A DNA stretch of 64,000 nt. Source: Pyrrhosoma nymphula (Eukaryota; Arthropoda; Insecta; Odonata; Coenagrionidae). Position numbers and translations under genes: made by a program. Below the pieces are notes generated by a model. The model did not search any database. It saw only the letters and a program-made list of their open reading frames with translations, and had not been told where the DNA came from. Shown here in pieces: positions 57,546-64,000 of the stretch; position 1 is the first letter of the stretch, and each line of letters opens with the position of its first letter. The DNA is taken from the NCBI GenBank assembly GCA_963573305.1, contig OY754332.1:146437977-146501976 (forward strand), given 5' to 3'.

Positions 57546-59104
57546 TGTTTCGTTGCCGTATTTAGCAGCAGGCATGAATATCTTCAAACAAATGGATGGT
57601 TCCATGCGTTCTACCAATCTCATAAAATGCTGCTTTATTTTAAACCCTCATGCAGAGAGTAAGAGTAGTGCAGTTGTGCGTGACGATGCGTCAATGCAAG
57701 TGGCTCATAGAGCAGCTCGTAGAATTAGTGGCGAAGTAAGGAACAGAAGAAAAAGGCAAGACCCAAAGCTTGGGAGCCCAATGGGTAAGTCCCTGCATAA
57801 ATGTATCCGAGTTTTATCCCATTGGGTAAAGGAAGGGATATCGGAGCAGGATTTTCCTCAAATTAACAGAGGCAGGGCATGCTGGTGGAAACCTGGTATT
57901 TACTCACTTGAGGCATGTTTGGACAAACCAGTGAGCTGGAGTGTCTTTTTGATGCCATAGAGGCCTCTTTAGTTGTGGCCCGATCCAAGCACCCGAAGGT
58001 GACGAGCCCCCTTGCTCCTTCCGAGATCAAGAACACACGTTAATGCAGAGTTTGGTGGATGAAGGGCACTTGACTCAAAAGCCTCCAACCGTGTGCTAGG
58101 CATAGAAAAATTTTTTTCCGAAAACCAGGGGACCTTTCTTTGCGATGGCCTCAAATTTTATGCAATCAGAAGTTTTAGAAACCGAAAAGGAATTGGAAGG
58201 ACAGAGAATGGAAAGGACATGAGAATTAGCCAAGGGAGAAGTCACTTACTACACTTCTTGATATGCAAACACATGGAAATTGAAAATAGGTCATTATACT
58301 TCAATTACTACGCTGAACTCAATGCCAGTTGGAGGAGACTTCTCAGTGAAGGAAGTTTGCACATGAGTTCTAGAAGGGTATTAGAAGTAGAAGGGTTCTA
58401 GAAGTATTGCCCTGGACATGGATAGTGAAAAAGTGAAAATGGCCAGCCAAAGTGTACGAGGGGGAGGAGACTTTGAAACTAACGTCTTAACAGCATAGGA
58501 AATATTGCACCCTTATATCTCTGGTTATGCACCCTATGATGGGTACAAAAGCATCAGACAATGATCCATTCACAGCAGCTCCCAAAAGTGACTAATGCTA
58601 GTGAGAAATTGAATTTCGCTGCATTAATTATGCCTCTTGAGGGGCCTCTAAATATAAATGTATCAAGCCAATTTTTTTAGGAGTTCATTTCTTTACCCCG
58701 TAGTATAACTTAGTGGTAGAAATAAAAACAATAAACACCCTAGTGGGTATTATCTTGTGATTCAGAGGCCTGGGAGCTGCTTATTACCCGAGTGTATTCT
58801 TAAGTATACCTCCAATATAAAAAAAATTTATGTTGGAGGTAAGTTTGGCCAATTACCTACACTCTCCTTCGGGAGGAAGTAGTGCTTGGACAAACCTGGC
58901 CACCTTCATTAATCATTTTTGCCTGCACAGCTAGTCTAAAAATCACTCATTCAGCTAGTACCTCCATTGGGCTTGGTATGTGTGGGCACAGTATGTCAAA
59001 GCTTAAATCTAGTCTATTACCAGTTACTGGGTGGTTCAAAGAGACAAAAACTTAACCATATGAACTGTATTAGGCTTTACGATGTGGAATCAATCAATCA
59101 AGGA
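57546..59104. other. No recognised gene
   Basis: Frames at 57553-57960 (135 codons, from TTG) and 58093-58401 on + have no domain I know. An inverted repeat (cctccaatataaa / tttatgttggagg) lies at about 58810-58841. Confidence 0.45.
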
Positions 59105-59268
59105 GAAAAATGAGCACCAACTACTTATGTAGATTACACTAAAGTTTTGTTCATTTCTACCTAGGTTTCAACATCTGACCTGAGAATGACATGAAGTGTT
59201 GAAACCTAGGTAGACATGAACAAACATTTAGGGGAATGTACATAGTTCGTGCTCATTTACCTCCTTTG
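59105..59268. repeat. Long foldback with CTGAGAAT...GAAAC core
   Basis: Arms of about 70 bases (59105-59175 and 59196-59268) are inverted repeats; the inner 22 bases (ctacctaggtttcaaca part) are almost perfect. The tip reads CTGAGAAT - GACA - TGAAG - TGTT - GAAAC, the same plan as the hammerhead-like motifs at 6301 and 36045. Confidence 0.65.
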
Positions 59269-60229
59269 AAAACTTAATCTGCTTAAAAAATAATAAAATA
59301 GCAATTTAGAAAAGGGGGTTGTCAGTGAATTGTCATATTTTTGAAAAATAACAAGTTATGCAAGTAAACAAAATCTTAAAACATGACTCTGAATAACAAT
59401 ACTCAAAGATTGGAATGTTAACTATTACCGAATTCTTAACCTTGAAGACCAGAGAAGTATTCTCCATACTTTTCATTCATATGATAAAAGCCGGAGAAAA
59501 ATATTTTTTATGAAGCAGTAATATTTTAACATGTCCTTATCAATTTACTTTCCCATCATTAAAAGTAATTGACTTTTCGTAAAGTTTGAAGTTAAGCCAT
59601 TGATAGCCATTGATCCAAAGAATGGATTTCTGCAGCTCTCCACTCTGCCATCTGACCTATTGTAAAATATCTCCGTAAAGAAGCTGCCATTGCCAAAAAA
59701 AAATGGAGAATTAGTTGAATGGAGTTTTCGAATGTTGTTGAGGTTTGCAATGGTAGCCCAAGGGTTCATTAGTGATGAGGGTCTTTTTGTAAGATTTGTA
59801 ACAAATAAATTAAGCAAGCAAATTTCACCTGAGTAAAACCATGGAGTAAGTATACTAGAGGGCTAACAGCATAGGCGGAAATGGTATCGCGTGTTTTAAT
59901 TCTCAAAAAGCAGATAGATGGCCCCGGAGTTGCGAGGGAGAGACGCCACGCTTCAAGGTCGTCGCCTCCTCTCTCGCCTTATCGCCTCTCCTTCCCTCCC
60001 TCTCCTCTGCCCCTCTTTTTCACTCCCCGCAACGCTTTTAAATCTACAGCTTGTTAGTTCTCTGGGTTCCCTTCCGGCTGAAGAATCAGGTAGGCTGCCT
60101 CCCTGTTTCACTGGGCATTTTTCTACGTCCTCTCAGCTCTCGCTGCTTGATGTTGGCATGATGTGGAGTTAGAAGGACCAGATAGCGGGTAGGATATGAT
60201 ATTGGCTCAGGAGTGTGTTTATTTGTGGT
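59269..60229. other. No recognised gene; GC-rich patch at 59920-60100
   Basis: 59920-60060 is C/T-rich (cctctcgccttatcgcctct). No protein similarity seen. Confidence 0.45.
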
Positions 60230-60740
60230 TATGTATTGCAAATTTTGTTCTATTGTACTTGAAGTGGGGGTTTTTCTCGTATTGCCATATATTGTCTATT
60301 TTTTTGTTTCCTAAGTTGCCGATTGATTTGGAGAAAGATGTAGCTATGGAGTGGAGGTATGACGCGGTGGTGGGAATATTAAGGTTATTGCAGATGTATT
60401 CGTTATTTGCATACCAGGGGCATTTGCAATGGTTCTTATTATTTTATTCTGTAGGATTTGTACAATTTTTAGTTGCGTTTTTGTTGCCGTGGCCCAGGCA
60501 GGATATCCATAGCACAGGAGGGGTGGATCATGGATCTGTAAATGATGTTTTGTTTCTATTGCAAGGGGACTATGGCATTTAATGAGTGGGTAGACGGATC
60601 CGTATGTGCAGTGGGCTTTTTTCTAACAATATCGGTATGGGCCTTCCAGGAGAGTCTTAAGTCAAGGTGATCTCCAAGTAATTTAACTGTTTGTTTCTTG
60701 GCTATTACTTGGTTGTTGCCCTGCAGTTAGGCACGTGACT
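60230..60740 (-). pseudogene. Jockey-like LINE reverse transcriptase C-terminal fragment
   Basis: Minus-strand frames give VKLLGDHLDLRLSWKAHTD (about 60690-60630), then after shifts YGYPAWATATKTQLKIVQIL, QNKIIRTIANAP and ITLIFPPPRH (60520-60330). Jockey proteins have VKYLGxxLDxxLTWxxHI, then YGxxxWGxxxxxxxxxLQxxQxKxLRxIxxAP. Frameshifted, no catalytic YADD. Confidence 0.75.
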
Positions 60741-62159
60741 TGTTGTAATATGGATAGGCACGTGGGCTACCATTGTGGCCCAAGAAATAGTTTGTTTCTA
60801 TAATAAAACTATTGCAATAATTTAATATTTTTGTAACTGTTGTGCGTTCCGTAGCTATCCAACACCATGCTTATTCTATTTTTCTGCTCTTTTCAAACAA
60901 AATATGCTGGTAAATAAAAAAATAACACACCCATTTTTTGACAAGTTTAAGTCTATATATTTTCCGTCACTTTAGGGTAATGTAACTTAAATATATTCCA
61001 GGGTAATAAGTAAATTAGAAAACACCATTGAAAAGAAAATTTTATTGCCAGCGCAAAAATATAAACAAAATGAAATATTTGTTAGTGGTGTAGATAAACA
61101 AAGCATAAAAGATTTTGTTACATATTTCGAAATATACATAGCTGCGTTTTATAGCATTCTAGTGAAATTGTGTCGAAAGCAATTTTAACTCCTAAAACAT
61201 AGAATTGCAGGTGAAAAAAGGTTGAAATGTACAAATGTGTTTGAAAATGTATTCTTTTTTACCTATTTCTCCCCCCACTAACTCCCCTCCCCACTCCCTA
61301 ATGTCCTTTCAAATTTTTGCTGCAATTCGAAGCATGTTACCGTCTTTCATGTATCTTGCTTGGTATCCTCACTATAGAAATGATAAAAATTCCACACAAA
61401 AATGTTTCTGTTCCCGCAATAGTACATTGTAACGTAAGCGTAAGCGGTTCCTATCATTCAGTGAACTTCAACAATGTATTAACTTTCCTCAATAAACATA
61501 AATAGAAGATGGTTGGCATCACATAAACAATGACCCCGAAGTTAATGCAATTATAAACTGCAATATTTTTTAATTATTCATTTTATGGTGCGATTTAATG
61601 AATAATAAAGTTGAAAAATACGTCGGTAATTACAAAGTCTTCCCTCGATGGTGATACTTTCAGTGATACCATTTCTTTTAAGGTTAAGCATAAGCACATC
61701 ATTTCTAAAACTTAATTGAAAGAAAATAGTCTCGGCTCAGGACTTGAGAAATATCAAATGCTCAATTTGTGAATTTTGCAAGAATGGAATTGATAGATTA
61801 CTAATTAACTCAATAACCGAGGCTATTTAGGAATTTCCACTCCTCAAACATGCAATGAATAATAGCCTCTACAAGAAAATTCCGCCTCGTAATTGCAGTA
61901 TCGAGGATCAGTACATAATTGCTAGACTTTTTACATTGCAAATCATCTAAATTAAATAATTTCACGGACACGCTGTAAAATAATGATCCTGCTAACTTGG
62001 AGGAGGGTAATTTATGTCAAATGCAAGAGAAATATTTTAGACCATTGCAAATACATCATTAAATATTCTGTTATTGGGAAAATCATCAACAGAGGCAATA
62101 TTAAAAAATAAGTCATAGTAAAATAATTCAAAATAAGTAAATAGGTGAAGTGTTATTAC
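60741..62159. other. No recognised gene
   Basis: AT-rich sequence; short frames only. Confidence 0.5.
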
Positions 62160-62660
62160 TGTAAAGAGTGGAGAACTGTCCCAAGGTCCCTCCCTTTGTC
62201 TTGCATCCGCTCTGCTTGGCTGGCCCTTGGAATGACACTAGGCACTGCAACCTGTCAACCAAGCCCTGCGTTGAGTGATTCATGTAAGGGATTGATGTCG
62301 TTGGAGTGGAGCGCCCTGCTTGGAGGGACAAAAGAGTGGACCTCCTTGGGCCAACTATGCATGCGCAACCCTTTCACACTCAACACAGGATGGGTGACTT
62401 TCTCAGAAGGCATTGTAAAAGAACGGCTGGTCCACGTGTGGGCAGAGAACCCTATTTGCCAGTCCGCTCGACAGGGGTCACGAGGGCAGGGCAAGCGGGA
62501 TGGCGGATGTCGAGCAGTGAGAGGAGGGAGGCAGTCTTTTGGGTGTCGCGTGTGTGCAAGGGTTGTGTGCGCAAAGTGAGTGAGAAGACTGAATAAATAG
62601 TGAAAATACCTAAGGTTTCTGTTTTCATTCCCCTGGTGGACCTTCCCGAGCCCACTCATC
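62160..62660 (+). mobile_element. Possible LTR remnant
   Basis: A GC-rich island of 450 bases in AT-rich surroundings has an AATAAA at about 62592 and ends cattcccctggtggaccttc, which resembles the LTR end / post-LTR sequence (tggtgacccc...) of Gypsy elements. Start TGTCCC at about 62166. Boundaries and identity are unproven; several frames are open on both strands because of GC composition. Confidence 0.3.
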
Positions 62661-63479
62661 GTAGCCGGCTTACATTACCATTATTGCTCGTAATCAGTCT
62701 GTGAAAACACGGGGTAAATTTCTTGCATCTAGGTAGGAATGATATTTTGTTATTCCAATGTTAGCCAAGTATAGGTAATACCATAAGTTCCTTGTTAATA
62801 TTACTATAGCTTGTCCTACGTGTGATTTCTTATGCTCTTAAATTAAACGCTAGAATTTTTTTAACCACTGTATTTGTTTATTACGACGGTCAAGTTATGC
62901 CCATAGCTTTTTCAGAGGCCACAGGCTTGAAAATGCTAGTAATGAGACCAAGACATGAATGCACCATTAACTGAAATATAAATATTTGTTCACAAATTAA
63001 CTTTGAAAACATTTTGTTGCCATTTCTATTGTTTTGCTTAATTTTATTTACAAAATGTCACGGTTTTTGGCACGCGAAAACTTATCGGCCATGTTTGAGC
63101 GCTTGTTTTTTTGTTACTTTTCAATTTATTAACTTGAAATTTATATATAAGAAAGCTAGATTTATTCAAAACAGTTTGCTGAAAAACTGTTAGTTTGTAT
63201 CACAAAAATTGCACAAGTTGTTGTACAAAGTATAATGCTCCGCTAACTTCGAAGATAATGGCTCGATTGAAACTTGAGTGAAGCCGTTATGTGCTCTGAA
63301 AATCCATCATTACGGATACTTAAAGGAAAATTGTTAAATATTACCATTATTTTCAATATTGACTCACATTTACTTTAATTTTGAGTGCTGAGCGCTTGAG
63401 TAGGTCACTGACCCCTCTTCGCATATGAACTCGACTGGTTATTGTTGCACAAGCTACAGAGCCCTACGAATTGCCTGCT
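62661..63479. other. No recognised gene
   Basis: AT-rich sequence between the LTR-like island and the piggyBac fragment. Confidence 0.5.
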
Positions 63480-63920
63480 CTCACAGTTCGAGCATACCAA
63501 ATCCGTCCGCCCTACAAGTTGGTACCACGTGACTCGCTTGAAATCGCTTCTACATATACGAACAGAATTTTGAGCATCGCCCCCCTGGCTGTGTACCGGC
63601 ATAAACCTCATATTTACTTACACATTAAGTTTACTGTATACATAGATCTAGCACAGACAAGAATGCCATACCTTGCAGGTTTTTTCGGAATACACATTCG
63701 AAATGGGCACTTTTCACGAACGGCAACCAGCTGCTCATCAACAGTGCAGTACTCACTTGGAGTGAAGAAACGAAAGTTTTGCACCACAAGTTCAAACACC
63801 CTTCTAATAGGGGCAATGCGATCAAATTCCTTCCGTTGGTGATGATCTCTAATGTCATCAAACCTAATGCACCTCATGAGAAAATAAAACCTCTTCTCAC
63901 TCATAGCAAGGTAGCAAGCT
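63480..63920 (-). pseudogene. piggyBac transposase fragment (partial)
   Basis: The minus frame 63904-63614 reads MSEKRFYFLMRCIRFDD, then DRIAPIRRVFELVVQNFRFF, TPSEYCTVDEQLVAVREKCP and FRMCIPKKPARYGI. It matches the central piggyBac block (S-xRF---LR--RFDD, DKLAPIR-IFE, PSE--TVDEQLVPFRG-CPFR-Y-P-KPAKYGIK), including one catalytic aspartate (VDEQL). The frame stops at TGA upstream of 63904. Downstream, shifted frames give VYAGTQPGG, matching the following motif. It is decayed and unrelated by position to the element at 11631. Confidence 0.85.
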
Positions 63921-64000
63921 TCTACTCAGACCCTGTGGAATTATCCCATATATGTTTAGTTTTTTCCTGTTACTTCCTAGTACTCCAGAAAGTAGTAAAA

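Noticed and set aside
57553..57960. Final exon of MFSD5
   Set aside because: The acceptors near 57565-57571 put the long open frame out of phase with the exon 4 donor; the in-phase frame yields only about 30 codons with weak resemblance to other MFSD5 tails, and an inverted SINE pair lies just upstream.
62145..62659. Overlapping open frames on both strands as a host gene
   Set aside because: Open in several frames at once in a GC-rich island with LTR-like landmarks; no domain seen.
1..64000. CRISPR arrays or bacterial/phage genes
   Set aside because: No regular direct repeats with spacers, no dense operons, and introns are present.

Overview
The window is a piece of nuclear genome from an animal, most likely an arthropod and probably an insect. 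It is AT-rich, has no operons, and has GT-AG introns of several kilobases. It carries a dense mix of degenerate transposons typical of insect genomes: Penelope-like, Jockey/CR1-like and RTE-like retroelements, Tc1/mariner, pogo, hAT, piggyBac, PIF/Harbinger, a Helitron, tRNA-derived SINEs and a 5S-rRNA-derived SINE. I cannot name the species.

One host gene is clear. MFSD5, a 12-helix major-facilitator protein (molybdate-anion transporter family), lies on the + strand in four coding exons: 42413-42864, 46377-46647, 52681-52929 and 56090-56419. Exon phases agree throughout and the product is about 434 residues. A PIF/Harbinger-like transposon (47299-49936) sits in intron 2 and a pogo-like one (53293-55465) in intron 3. 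A second, uncertain host gene is a 63-codon minus-strand reading frame at 19236-19427 with very GC-rich third positions and a TATA box upstream.

Layout. 1-3480: a long, G-poor, CT-rich degenerate minisatellite, interrupted by a pogo-like MITE, a 5S-derived SINE and a tRNA-derived SINE. 3480-5815: a broken non-LTR retrotransposon. 5830-6345: a Penelope-like remnant (GIY-YIG) with hammerhead-ribozyme-like motifs. 8160-10756: an unclassified DNA transposon with 38-bp terminal repeats. 11631-14677: a piggyBac-like element bounded by TTAA, with a nested MITE and a palindrome. 17-30 kb: scattered LINE, hAT, Penelope and Tc1 fragments and the 63-aa frame. 30.1-38.4 kb: a Helitron, a 1.2-kb inverted duplication around a 3.6-kb spacer (solo LTR, hAT and Tc1 fragments), an RTE fragment and a Harbinger transposase fragment. 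39.7-41.4 kb: a foldback MITE, a second 5S-derived SINE and a tRNA-derived SINE. 42.4-56.4 kb: MFSD5. 57-64 kb: foldback repeats, an inverted SINE pair, a Jockey-like LINE, a possible LTR and a piggyBac transposase fragment running towards the window end.

The most unusual theme is a recurrent motif, CTGANGAT - short stem - GAAAC, which is the hammerhead ribozyme core with one extra base. It appears in a Penelope remnant and at the tips of several unrelated-looking foldback repeats. The copy at 6301-6343 has a perfect closing stem and the other core elements. All calls are by eye; identity levels and family names marked as tentative need database comparison.
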